DNA of 64,000 nucleotides from Prolixibacteraceae bacterium (GTDB taxonomy: Bacteria > Bacteroidota > Bacteroidia > Bacteroidales > Prolixibacteraceae), in the NCBI GenBank assembly GCA_028683385.1, contig JAQUIJ010000011.1, positions 124,001-188,000 on the forward strand, given 5' to 3'. Under the pieces are notes generated by a model. The model was not told the origin of the DNA, made no database searches, and was given only the letters and a program-made list of their open reading frames with translations. Both the position numbers and the translations under genes were made by a program. This document shows positions 9,635 to 18,411 of this stretch, one piece after another (position 1 is the first letter of the stretch; each line of letters starts with the position of its first letter).

Positions 9635-10510
9635 TCATATTCCTCGCTTCCGATACTCTGCTGGTGACATACCCATCACTTTTCTGAAAACTCTGGAAAA
9701 GTAGAACTGGTCATCGAATCCCATTTCGCGGGCAACATCAGCAATCATCCAACCTGAATTATCCAATAAACGGCAGGCTCGTTGAATTTTAAGTTGAATG
9801 AAATAATCGATAGGAGAATGTCCGGTTTTATTCAGGAAAAGACGCGAATAGTGCGAAGCTGACAAGCCTGTTTCTGCAGCGATTTCTTCGAGTTTTAGTT
9901 TCATTGGCAGGCTTTCAAGCATGAAATTAATGCTTTGCACAACCGGATCTTTTTCACCCGATTCTTTAATCAGCCTGAACTGGCTCAAATGGGTGAACGA
10001 AGCCAGCAAATGGGGTAGGCAAAGATTGACGTACTCCAACGTTTCGATGCTGAATCCGCGGTCGAGGTTGCGGAATATTTCTGAGAACAAATCAATCCGA
10101 TCGTTGATGCGCGAAGTTTTCCCTCGTTCTATCGACAATGCCTGACATGCAAACCGCGAATACATACGCGATTTGTTTCCGGAAAAATGAATCCAGTAAA
10201 TTGACCATGGATTCTGCTCGTCAGAATGATAGGCGTGCGGCATACCGTCAGGAATAATAAAAAAGTGATCGGCTGAAACTGCATGTGTTGTTTCATTCAG
10301 GCGGATTTCACCTTTCCCTTCCACACAGTAAATCAGGATAAACTGGGCGCTTCCCGAAGGTCGCTCGCGAAAATGATGTCGGGCCTGAGGATAATATCCG
10401 ATATCGGAAATGTAAAGTTCAGCGATCAGCGGATTGTCTTTGACCAATGTCAGAATCCGATCAGGAATAACAAAGCTGATTTGCCCCGGAAATCCATCTT
10501 CTTTCTTCAT
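9635..10510 (-). CDS. AraC family transcriptional regulator with cupin sensor domain
   Basis: The N-terminal half is an AraC-type cupin ligand domain (QFILIYCVEGKGEIRLNE, then a DHFFIIPDGMPHAYHSDE strand pair). The C-terminal ~100 residues hold two helix-turn-helix units (LEEIAAETGLSASHYSRLF and MIADVAREMGFDDQFYFSRV) and end with the family signature MGMSPAEYRK. I place the start at 10510 (MKKEDGF), giving 292 residues. A longer frame opens at 10633 but its extra 41 residues look non-coding and would consume the divergent promoter region. The gene is divergent from the sugar transporter, so it probably controls the transporter-GH2-DUF5107 operon in response to its sugar. Confidence 0.9.
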   Translation of the reverse strand: MKKEDGFPGQISFVIPDRILTLVKDNPLIAELYISDIGYYPQARHHFRERPSGSAQFILIYCVEGKGEIRLNETTHAVSADHFFIIPDGMPHAYHSDEQNPWSIYWIHFSGNKSRMYSRFACQALSIERGKTSRINDRIDLFSEIFRNLDRGFSIETLEYVNLCLPHLLASFTHLSQFRLIKESGEKDPVVQSINFMLESLPMKLKLEEIAAETGLSASHYSRLFLNKTGHSPIDYFIQLKIQRACRLLDNSGWMIADVAREMGFDDQFYFSRVFRKVMGMSPAEYRKRGI

Positions 10511-10675
10511 ACTTAAAAAGCTGAATGAGTAATGTGCTTTTATTGTTTTCGCCTCAAAAGTAGTTGAAATTGTGTGTAGTGCGCGATTTTTTAAAACATC
10601 ATTTCTGTAACGAGAAAAGATAAAATAATCCATAAATTCATAAAATTTTTCATTCTTTCTAAATCGCCTAAAGCT

Positions 10676-10683
10676 TACATTTG
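10676..10683 (+). promoter_or_regulatory. -7 promoter element of the sugar transporter operon
   Basis: TACATTTG is an exact TAnnTTTG match 20 bases before the GTG start at 10704. No strong -33 element is visible, which fits a promoter needing the divergently encoded AraC activator. That link is inferred. Confidence 0.55.
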
Positions 10684-10703
10684 TTTCAACTAAATTCTAA
10701 ACT

Positions 10704-12086
10704 GTGAGCAAATCGAACTTCAACAAAAAATTTATTTTGGGCATTACGCTGGTGTCGGCCATGGGCGGATTACTTTTTGGCTACGACTGGGTTGTTATTG
10801 GCGGCGCCAAACCGTTTTACGAACGATTTTTCGATATCACCAATTTACCCTACCTGCAAGGTTGGGCCATGAGTAGCGCTTTAATCGGCTGCTTGTTTGG
10901 GGCACTGTCTTCGGGTTATTTCTCCGATCGCTACGGACGAAAAATGCCATTGATTACAGCAGCCGCACTTTTTACCATAGCTGCCATTGGTACCGGCGCC
11001 GCTAGTCAATTTACTCCGTTTATTATCTATCGATTGATCGGTGGCTTGGGAATTGGGCTGGCTTCGGCTATTTCGCCCATGTACATTGCCGAAATTTCGC
11101 CGGCCGAAATGCGTGGACGATTGGTATCGATCAATCAACTGACAATCGTGATTGGTATTCTCGCGGCACAAATCATTAATTATCTGATTGCTGAAGCCGT
11201 TCCGGCAGACGCTAACGATGAATTTATCCTGAATTCGTGGAATGGTCAAACCGGTTGGCGGTGGATGTTTTGGGCCGGAACGGTTCCTGCGATCCTGTTT
11301 TTTGCCTTGTCGTTTTTCATTCCTGAAAGTCCACGTTTTTTGGCTAAGTCCGGGAAATCGGAATCTGCTTTTTCTATTCTGAAACGAATCGGCGGACACG
11401 ATTATGCCATTCAGGAACAGAAAGAAATTGCCGAAACACTGCATGGAACAGATTCTAAAATCGACTGGAAGGCCTTGACTTCGAAAAAGGTGCGACCTGT
11501 TCTGGTTTTAGGAATTGTGTTGGCTGTATTCCAGCAGTGGTGCGGAATCAACGTAATATTTAATTATGCCGAGGAAATTTTCACATCGGCAGGCTATTCG
11601 GTGGGCGACATGCTTTTCAATATTGTGATAACCGGAACGGTTAACCTTATTTTTACAGTGCTGGCTATGCGTATGGTCGATAGCTGGGGACGCCGGAAAC
11701 TGATGTTACTTGGTTCAATTGGATTGGCTGTTGTTTATTTTATGCTTGGAACCAGTTATTTTTTCGAGCTGAAAGGCTTGGCTATCCTGGTTTTAGTGAT
11801 TGTTGCCATTGCAACTTACGCCATGACATTGGCGCCAATTACATGGGTGATTTTGTCCGAAATATTTCCGAACAGTATTCGCGGAGCAGCTATGGCTATT
11901 GCCACAACAGCTTTGTGGATTGCCTGTTTTGTACTCACTTATACGTTCCCAATCCTGAATAAACTGTTGAATGCCAGCGGAACTTTCTGGTTGTATGCAT
12001 TTATCTGCTTTTCAGGGTTCCTGTTTATCCTGAAAAAACTTCCGGAAACGAAAGGCAAAAGCCTGGAAGAAATTGAAAAGATGTAA
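10704..12086 (+). CDS. Sugar porter family MFS transporter (sugar:H+ symporter)
   Basis: A 12-helix inner-membrane carrier of 460 residues. Family marks are GGLLFGYDWVVIGGA at residues ~16-30, SGYFSDRYGRK (loop 2-3), RLIGGLGIGLASAISPMYIAEISPAE, the FFIPESPRFL motif after helix 6, a second D-x-x-GRRK motif (VDSWGRRKLML) and the C-terminal PETKGKSLEEIE. The start is GTG. The usual 'DTxVISG' of xylose/galactose porters in helix 1 is replaced by DWVVIGG, so substrate prediction from motif alone is unsafe. It is the first gene of an operon with a GH2 lipoprotein and a DUF5107-TPR protein, suggesting it imports the monosaccharide released by GH2. Confidence 0.93.
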   Translation: MSKSNFNKKFILGITLVSAMGGLLFGYDWVVIGGAKPFYERFFDITNLPYLQGWAMSSALIGCLFGALSSGYFSDRYGRKMPLITAAALFTIAAIGTGAASQFTPFIIYRLIGGLGIGLASAISPMYIAEISPAEMRGRLVSINQLTIVIGILAAQIINYLIAEAVPADANDEFILNSWNGQTGWRWMFWAGTVPAILFFALSFFIPESPRFLAKSGKSESAFSILKRIGGHDYAIQEQKEIAETLHGTDSKIDWKALTSKKVRPVLVLGIVLAVFQQWCGINVIFNYAEEIFTSAGYSVGDMLFNIVITGTVNLIFTVLAMRMVDSWGRRKLMLLGSIGLAVVYFMLGTSYFFELKGLAILVLVIVAIATYAMTLAPITWVILSEIFPNSIRGAAMAIATTALWIACFVLTYTFPILNKLLNASGTFWLYAFICFSGFLFILKKLPETKGKSLEEIEKM

Positions 12087-12098
12087 AATTTGAAAATT

Positions 12099-12173
12099 AA
12101 CCATATAGACACATATGGTACAATAGAATTTAGTAAGAAAATAAAACTATGTGTTCTATGTGCCTATGTGGTT
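12099..12173. repeat. Imperfect inverted repeat (CATAG-rich) between transporter and GH2 genes
   Basis: The left arm AACCATATAGACACATA (12099-12115) matches the reverse complement of CTATGTGCCTATGTGGTT (12156-12173) with about three mismatches. The plus strand also carries an extra CTATGTG unit just upstream of the right arm. A similar CTATGTGGTTAA string occurs at 6481-6493. It looks like a small dispersed palindromic element. It makes the frame upstream of the GH2 start non-coding. Confidence 0.5.
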
Positions 12174-12188
12174 CCAAAAGAAATAAAT

Positions 12189-15023
12189 ATGAAACAAATT
12201 CTAATTTATATCATCGTTATAGCAACCGCATTTTTAGCGTGTCAAAAGCCTGCTGTTCAGCAAAAAATAGACCTTGCCGGAGAGTGGAAATTTGCCATCG
12301 ATTCGCTTGATAAGGGAATTTCCGAAAAATGGTTCGATCAGGAATTGGCTGAGAAAGTCGCTCTCCCGGGTTCGATGACAACCAACGGAAAAGGGAATGA
12401 CATCACCCTGAAAACGCCTTGGACAGGACAAATTGTAGATAGTTCGTATTTCAAGAAACCTGAATATGCCAAATTTCGCGAACCGGGAAACATCAAAATT
12501 CCGTTCTGGCTTCAGCCAGTGAAATACTACAAAGGTGCTGCGTGGTATCAGAAAGAAGTAATTATTCCGGAAAATTGGAGCGGTCAGTTTGTTGGTTTGT
12601 TCCTCGAACGCTGCCATTGGGAAAGCCGTTTGTGGGTTGACAGCAAAGAAGTGGGCATACGAAATTCGCTTGGAACACCTCATAAATACGACCTGACCAG
12701 CATCCTGACCCCTGGCAAACATCGTCTGACTCTTTGCATCGATAACCGTGTGAAAGACATTGATCCGGGTATGAATTCGCACAGCATTTCAGATCATACG
12801 CAAAGCAACTGGAATGGGGTAGTGGGGCAGTTGTATCTTGAGGCTCGTCCACTGGTGAATATTCAAAACATACAGGTTTATCCTGATGTCCAGAATAAAA
12901 AAATAGCAGTAAAAATAAAGGTCGAGAATTCAATAGGAAAAGCAACTTCAGTAATACTTAATCTGAATGTAAAGGAATCAGGAAAAAGGGATGAAGAAAC
13001 TTTTGATTTGAAAGAGGGCGAAAATTTGCTTGAAATGACTCTTGACATGGGCTCGGATGTCAAGCTTTGGAACGAATTTCATCCAAACATTTATTCGCTT
13101 GAAGCCAGCTTGAAAGAAAAAACTTCAGGACAGACCGATGTTTCAACGACCACTTTCGGGATGCGTGAATTCAAAACTTCAGGAAAACAAATCCAGATCA
13201 ACGGTCAGCCAACTTTTTTGCGCGGAACGTTGGAATGCGCGATTTTTCCCAAAACTGGTTATCCGGCAACCGATGTCTCTGAATGGCTCCGTATTTTTAA
13301 TGTTGCTCGCGCACATGGGTTGAATCATTTTCGTTTCCATTCCTGGTGCCCGCCTCAGGCTGCCTTCGATGCTGCTGACCAAACTGGATTTTACCTTCAA
13401 GTGGAATGTTCTTCATGGGCTAACCAATCGACAACCTTGGGCGATGGAAAGCCATTCGATAAATACCTGTATGACGAAAGCCAGCGAATGGTTGATGAAT
13501 ACGGGAATCATCCGTCGTTTTGCATGATGGTTTATGGCAATGAACCGGCTGGTAAAAATCAGGTTGCTTTCCTGACTGATTTTGTGAATTTCTGGAAAGC
13601 GAAAGATAGCCGCCGCATTTATACTTCAGGAGCTGGCTGGCCCAACTTGCCGGTTAACGATTACCTGAGCGATTCGGAACCGCGCATTCAGCATTGGGGA
13701 CAGGGCTTGGGAAGTATTATTAACGCTAAGGCGCCGAATACTGAATACGATTGGTCTGCTTACAATAACAAGTTCCCGCAACCGATGATTAGTCACGAAA
13801 TTGGACAGTGGTGCATGTATCCGAATTTTAAGGAAATTGCAAAATATGACGGTGTTTTAAAAGCCAAAAACTTTGAATTGTTTCAGGAAACATTGAAAGA
13901 CCACGGAATGGCGCAGCTGGCTGACAGCTTTTTGCTGGCTTCCGGAAAATTACAGGCGCTTTGCTACAAAGCCGACATTGAAGCTGCTTTCAGAACGAAG
14001 GATTTCGGTGGCTTCCAGTTACTCGATCTGCACGACTTCCCCGGACAGGGAACCGCATTGGTTGGTGTACTCGATGCGTTCTGGGGCGAAAAGGGATATA
14101 TCTCACCTGCTGAATACAATCGTTTTTGTAACTCGACTGTACCGCTGGCTCGCATGAAAAAGTTGATTTTCACCAACAATGAGACTTTTGTGGCTGCTAT
14201 CGAGGTGGCGAATTACGACGATGCCCCAATTTTAGCCTGTACTCCGGAATGGAAAATCACTGATAAATCTGGAAAAACCATTCAATCGGGTAAATTTGGT
14301 CAAACAAATATTCCTTTAGGAAATTGCTTCAAACTGGGCGATGTTTCTTTCCCATTGGCAACGGTAGTAACTCCTGAAAAACTGTTACTGGAAGTTTCGG
14401 TCAACGGGAAAAGCAACAGTTGGGATTTTTGGGTGTACCCGGTTAAAAAAGAATCTATTTCAGGAGACGAAAATATTCGTGTGGTTCAGAAACTGGACGC
14501 TCAAACTACTAAATTCCTGAAAAATGGAGGAACTGTGTTGCTTAACCTGAAAAAAGGAACGCTGCCGAAGGAAATGGGTGGTGAGGTCGCAATTGGATTT
14601 TCAAGCATTTTCTGGAATACGGCATGGACAAGCGGGCAAGCTCCTCACACGTTAGGTATTTTGTGCAATTCTTCTCATCCAGCTTTGGCTGATTTTCCTA
14701 CCGAATACCACAGCAATTACCAATGGTGGGATGCTATGAGTCATTCAGGAGCAATTAACCTCACAATTTTCCCGGCAGAACTGAAACCTATCGTTCGTGT
14801 GATTGATGACTGGGTGACTAACCGTCCGTTGGCCTTGATTTTTGAATGCAAAGTAGGTAAAGGAAAAATCCTGATTTCAGGAATTGACCTGACTACCGAC
14901 TTGGACAAGCGCCCCGAAGCGCAGCAATTGCTTTTCAGCCTGAAAAAATACATGGCCGGCGAAAAATTCAATCCGAAGGTGGAAATGACGGCAGAACCAA
15001 TCAAAAAACTGACAATAAATTAA
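12189..15023 (+). CDS. Glycoside hydrolase family 2 lipoprotein (beta-galactosidase/glucuronidase-like)
   Basis: A retaining exo-glycosidase of GH2 type, 944 residues. Order: lipoprotein signal (Cys near residue 18, TAFLAC), N-terminal jelly-roll sugar-binding domain (about 25-215), Ig-like domain (about 220-325), then a TIM barrel from NGQPTFLRGTLE. The likely acid/base Glu is in MVYGNEPAG and the likely nucleophile Glu in SHEIGQW. The barrel motif HFRFHSWCPPQAAF is shared by large GH2 proteins of Bacteroidota. A C-terminal extension of about 300 residues follows. I place the start at 12189 because the frame upstream is made of a repeat and this Met opens a signal peptide. Located after the transporter with a 100-base gap. 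Confidence 0.88.
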   Translation: MKQILIYIIVIATAFLACQKPAVQQKIDLAGEWKFAIDSLDKGISEKWFDQELAEKVALPGSMTTNGKGNDITLKTPWTGQIVDSSYFKKPEYAKFREPGNIKIPFWLQPVKYYKGAAWYQKEVIIPENWSGQFVGLFLERCHWESRLWVDSKEVGIRNSLGTPHKYDLTSILTPGKHRLTLCIDNRVKDIDPGMNSHSISDHTQSNWNGVVGQLYLEARPLVNIQNIQVYPDVQNKKIAVKIKVENSIGKATSVILNLNVKESGKRDEETFDLKEGENLLEMTLDMGSDVKLWNEFHPNIYSLEASLKEKTSGQTDVSTTTFGMREFKTSGKQIQINGQPTFLRGTLECAIFPKTGYPATDVSEWLRIFNVARAHGLNHFRFHSWCPPQAAFDAADQTGFYLQVECSSWANQSTTLGDGKPFDKYLYDESQRMVDEYGNHPSFCMMVYGNEPAGKNQVAFLTDFVNFWKAKDSRRIYTSGAGWPNLPVNDYLSDSEPRIQHWGQGLGSIINAKAPNTEYDWSAYNNKFPQPMISHEIGQWCMYPNFKEIAKYDGVLKAKNFELFQETLKDHGMAQLADSFLLASGKLQALCYKADIEAAFRTKDFGGFQLLDLHDFPGQGTALVGVLDAFWGEKGYISPAEYNRFCNSTVPLARMKKLIFTNNETFVAAIEVANYDDAPILACTPEWKITDKSGKTIQSGKFGQTNIPLGNCFKLGDVSFPLATVVTPEKLLLEVSVNGKSNSWDFWVYPVKKESISGDENIRVVQKLDAQTTKFLKNGGTVLLNLKKGTLPKEMGGEVAIGFSSIFWNTAWTSGQAPHTLGILCNSSHPALADFPTEYHSNYQWWDAMSHSGAINLTIFPAELKPIVRVIDDWVTNRPLALIFECKVGKGKILISGIDLTTDLDKRPEAQQLLFSLKKYMAGEKFNPKVEMTAEPIKKLTIN

Positions 15024-15031
15024 TCTTTAAA

Positions 15032-15059
15032 GTAGAGACGTTGCTTGCAACGTCTCTAC
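15032..15059. repeat. Perfect palindrome GTAGAGACGTTGC
   Basis: GTAGAGACGTTGC (15032-15044), TT, then GCAACGTCTCTAC (15047-15059) form a perfect 13-bp stem with a 2-base spacer. GTAGAGACG...CGTCTCTAC palindromes of this kind are known as dispersed elements in several phyla. It sits between the GH2 stop and the DUF5107 start; there is no T run after it, so an mRNA-stabilising or REP-like role is more likely than termination. Confidence 0.7.
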
Positions 15060-15074
15060 AAAAAATATATACCA

Positions 15075-18000
15075 ATGAAAGCAAAAGCCTGGTATGAAAA
15101 AGTTGTGATTCCAACCTACGGAATTGGAAAGCCCGAAAAGAATCCGATGTTTCTGGAAAAGCGGGTTTACCAGGGAAGCAGTGGCGTAGTTTATCCTCAT
15201 CCGGTAATCGAGAAAATTATGGACGAAAAAGTGGACAAAGAATGGAATGCCATTTTTCTTGAAAATCAGTATCTGAAAATTATGATTCTGCCTGAATTGG
15301 GTGGACGGGTGCAGATGGCTTACGACAAAACCAAGGAGCGTCATTTTATCTATTATAACCAGGTAATTAAACCAGCGCTTGTTGGACTGACTGGTCCCTG
15401 GATTTCGGGCGGACTGGAGTTTAACTGGCCTCAACATCATCGTCCATCGACTTTCGAACCAGTCGATCATTGCATCGAGGAAAATGCAGATGGCAGCGTA
15501 ACCGTATGGTGCAGCGAGGTGGAGCGCATGTTCCGCACCCGTGGAATAGCTGGTTTTACTTTGCATCCCGATAAAGCTTATCTGGAAATAAAAGTTAAAC
15601 TGCTGAACCGGACGGATTTTCCGCAAACCTTTTTGTGGTGGGCCAATCCGGCAGTGAAAGTAAACGACCATTATCAATCGGTCTTTCCACCGGATGTGAA
15701 TGCAGTTTTCGATCACGGCAAACGCGATGTTTCTGAATTCCCGATTGCCAAAGGCACATATTACAAAGTCGATTACTCACCCGGAACCGATATTTCGCGA
15801 TACAAAAATATTCCGGTGCCAACCTCGTACATGGCTGTCAATTCGAAATACAACTTTGTAGGCGGTTACGAGAACGACAGCAAAGGCGGTTTGTTGCATG
15901 TGGCCAATCACCATGTTTCGCCCGGCAAAAAGCAATGGACCTGGGGTCACAGCGATTTTGGTCAGGCCTGGGACCGCAACCTGACCGACGAAGATGGGCC
16001 GTACATTGAGCTGATGTGCGGCGTTTATACCGATAATCAGCCCGATTTTTCGTGGCTCATGCCCGGTGAAGAAAAGACTTTTTCTCAATATTTTATGCCT
16101 TACCACGATTTGGGCGTGGTGAAAAATGCCACCAAAGAAGCGATGGTAAACCTCGAAGTTGAAGGTAATAGCGTGATTGTAAAAGCTTATACAACGGCTT
16201 CTTATCCAAATGCCAAAGTCGTTTTGAAATCCGGCAACGAAATACTTCTGGAAGATTCGTTCGATTTTCATCCGGCAACTTCGTATGAGAAAGAAGTATC
16301 CCGGTGGGGATTCGAACCAAAGGACTTCCAAATAGCAATTGTTTCATCTGAAGGAAGAGTTCTGGTTGACTGGACTCCGGAAGCCAATGAAAAAAAGCCA
16401 ATTCCCGAAGCTGCAAAAGCTGCTCAGTTGCCTGCTGAAATTGAAAGTAACGAACAGTTGTATCTAACCGGACTGCATTTGGAGCAGTACCGCCATGCTA
16501 CTTACGATCCGCGCGATTATTACCTCGAGGCATTGCGCCGCGACCCGAAAGACAGTCGGTGCAACAACGCGATGGGCTTGTGGTTGTTGCGCCGTGGAAG
16601 ATTTCATGAAGCTGAAACTTATTTCAGGAAACCAATTGAAACGCTTACCCAACGCAATCCAAATCCACTGGATGGAGAACCTTATTTCAACCTTGGGCTT
16701 TCGCTAATCTATCAAAGCCGCGATGATGAGGCCTTTGACGCTTTTTACAAATCGGTTTGGAATGCGGTCTGGATGGACAGCGGTTATTTTCAACTGGCCC
16801 GGCTGGCTGCTAAAAAGCAAAACTGGGAAGAGGCACTGGATTTAATCGATCGCTCGCTGATTCGGAACTGGCACAATGCCAAAAGTCGCCACCTGAAAGT
16901 TTGTATTCTCCGAAAACTAAGTCGGATAGCCGAAGCTGAAAGGTTAATTGCCGAATCGCTCGAACTCGATCGTTTTAACTTTGGTATTTTGTTCGAGAAA
17001 TCATTATTGATCGGTGGTGTTAAGTCCCCTTTAGGGGATTTTGGGGTATCTAAACCCAATATCCACACTTTCATTGAGTTTGCTCTTGATTACGCCTTTG
17101 CCGGATTATATGATGAAGCGATAGAAATGATTTCAACAGGGATCGATGAAAAGCGAGGTTTGTCGGTTTACCCAATGGCTTTATACTACAAAGCTTGGTT
17201 CGAATCGCAAAACGGTAATCATCTGGCTTGCGAAAAAACACTTCAGAAGGCTGCAAATGCTTGCCCCGATTACTGTTTTCCCAATCAGATTGAAGCAGTT
17301 CTTGTTTTGGAGTGGGCCAAACAACAAAATCCGTCTGATTCGAAAGCGCCGTATTATCTGGGCAATTTCTGGTACAATACCCGCCAATACAAAGAGGCCG
17401 TGACTAACTGGGAATTGTCTGCCAAGTTGGATGACAGTTTTCCGACAGTTCATCGCAATTTGGCCTTAGCGTATTTCAACAAGCAAAACCAGCCGCAAAA
17501 AGCATTGACTGAATTGGAGAAAGCATTCAGTCTCGACGAAACCGATTCACGAATCCTGATAGAGCTCGACCAGTTGTACAAACGCTTGGGTTATTCTCTG
17601 GAAAAGCGTATAGAAAATTTGGGAAAATATCCCGAACAGGTTGATTTCCGCGACGATTTGTACCTCGAAAGGGCGACTTTGTACAACCAGCTTGGACAGT
17701 ATAAAAAGGCGTATCAGTTGATTATATCGCGCAAATTTCACCCATGGGAAGGTGGCGAAGGCAAAGTAACCGGGCAATACGTTTTCAGTCTGACAGAAAT
17801 GGCAAAACTTGCAATTCAGGATCAGGAATTTGAAAAGGCAATTGAATTGCTCGAAAAAGCACAGGTCTATCCTGATAATCTGGGTGAAGGAAAACTCTAT
17901 GGCGCTCAGGAAAATGCGATATTCTATTGGCTGGGCAATGCGTATTCAGAAATGAATGACCGCGAAAAAGCCCGCCATTATTGGGAAAAAGCATCTTCAG

Positions 18001-18302
18001 GAATCATTGAACCAGTTCCCGCCATTTTTTACAACGACCAGCAACCCGATACCATCTTTTATCAGGGATTGGCACTTATTCAGCTTGGGCAAACCGATGA
18101 GGCCAAAACCCGGTTCTATAAGCTGATTGATTTTGGAAAGGCACATCAGAACGACGAATTCAAACTCGACTATTTTGCGGTTTCGCTGCCCGATTTGCAG
18201 ATTTGGGACGACGATTTGATCAAGCGGAATCGTCAAAATTGCCTGAACCTCATTGCATTGGGCGAGCTTGGACTGTCGAAAATAGAAGTAGATAAAATTT
18301 GA
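15075..18302 (+). CDS. DUF5107 domain protein with C-terminal TPR repeats
   Basis: The first ~360 residues match the DUF5107 pattern, a galactose-mutarotase-like beta-sandwich (NQYLKIMILPELGGRVQMAYD, GPWISGGLEFNWPQHH, then VWCSEVERMF and LLNRTDFPQTFLWWANPAV). From about residue 450 to the end TPR-like helix pairs follow (YFNLGLSLIYQSRDDEAF, YYLGNFWYNTRQYKEAV, FYQGLALIQLGQTDEAK). No signal peptide is seen, so it is probably cytosolic. The start at 15075 (MKAKAWYE) avoids an upstream frame that runs through the palindrome. Residues ~648-661 come from an embedded palindromic repeat. Function is not established; operon position suggests handling of the imported sugar. Confidence 0.85.
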   Translation: MKAKAWYEKVVIPTYGIGKPEKNPMFLEKRVYQGSSGVVYPHPVIEKIMDEKVDKEWNAIFLENQYLKIMILPELGGRVQMAYDKTKERHFIYYNQVIKPALVGLTGPWISGGLEFNWPQHHRPSTFEPVDHCIEENADGSVTVWCSEVERMFRTRGIAGFTLHPDKAYLEIKVKLLNRTDFPQTFLWWANPAVKVNDHYQSVFPPDVNAVFDHGKRDVSEFPIAKGTYYKVDYSPGTDISRYKNIPVPTSYMAVNSKYNFVGGYENDSKGGLLHVANHHVSPGKKQWTWGHSDFGQAWDRNLTDEDGPYIELMCGVYTDNQPDFSWLMPGEEKTFSQYFMPYHDLGVVKNATKEAMVNLEVEGNSVIVKAYTTASYPNAKVVLKSGNEILLEDSFDFHPATSYEKEVSRWGFEPKDFQIAIVSSEGRVLVDWTPEANEKKPIPEAAKAAQLPAEIESNEQLYLTGLHLEQYRHATYDPRDYYLEALRRDPKDSRCNNAMGLWLLRRGRFHEAETYFRKPIETLTQRNPNPLDGEPYFNLGLSLIYQSRDDEAFDAFYKSVWNAVWMDSGYFQLARLAAKKQNWEEALDLIDRSLIRNWHNAKSRHLKVCILRKLSRIAEAERLIAESLELDRFNFGILFEKSLLIGGVKSPLGDFGVSKPNIHTFIEFALDYAFAGLYDEAIEMISTGIDEKRGLSVYPMALYYKAWFESQNGNHLACEKTLQKAANACPDYCFPNQIEAVLVLEWAKQQNPSDSKAPYYLGNFWYNTRQYKEAVTNWELSAKLDDSFPTVHRNLALAYFNKQNQPQKALTELEKAFSLDETDSRILIELDQLYKRLGYSLEKRIENLGKYPEQVDFRDDLYLERATLYNQLGQYKKAYQLIISRKFHPWEGGEGKVTGQYVFSLTEMAKLAIQDQEFEKAIELLEKAQVYPDNLGEGKLYGAQENAIFYWLGNAYSEMNDREKARHYWEKASSGIIEPVPAIFYNDQQPDTIFYQGLALIQLGQTDEAKTRFYKLIDFGKAHQNDEFKLDYFAVSLPDLQIWDDDLIKRNRQNCLNLIALGELGLSKIEVDKI
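17016..17057 (+). repeat. Palindromic repeat inserted in frame within the DUF5107-TPR gene
   Basis: TTAAGTCCCCTTTAGGGGA (17020-17038) and GGGGTATCTAAACCC just after it carry nested palindromes with core CCCCTTTAGGGG (17026-17037). The sequence is read as VKSPLGDFGVSKP, a proline/glycine string foreign to the surrounding TPR helices. Similar AAGTCCCCTTTAGGGG elements are common between genes in this phylum. Its length keeps the frame. Confidence 0.65.
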
Positions 18303-18411
18303 CAGCTACAAATCTAATTCCTAGATTTGTAGCTGTTGCAGCAATGCAACTCATTTTGACAATGATTAAAGCTGCCGGCATGGAGACGCAACTTCGCCGG
18401 CTGCTTTTTTT
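18302..18411 (+). terminator. Hairpin pair ending the transporter-GH2-DUF5107 operon
   Basis: Directly at the stop codon a perfect 15-bp stem forms (18302-18316 with 18322-18336, loop ATTCC). A second stem, GCTGCCGGC (18371-18379) with GCCGGCTGC (18396-18404, one mismatch), is followed by seven T's and is the likely intrinsic terminator. The first stem lacks a T tract and may protect the 3' end. Confidence 0.7.

Noticed and set aside
12090-12188. Extended N-terminus of the GH2 protein
   Set aside because: The frame runs through an inverted repeat and would place the lipoprotein signal 33 residues inside the protein.
15027-15716. Long antisense frame opposite the DUF5107 gene
   Set aside because: It mirrors the strongly conserved plus-strand gene, and its product shows no family pattern.
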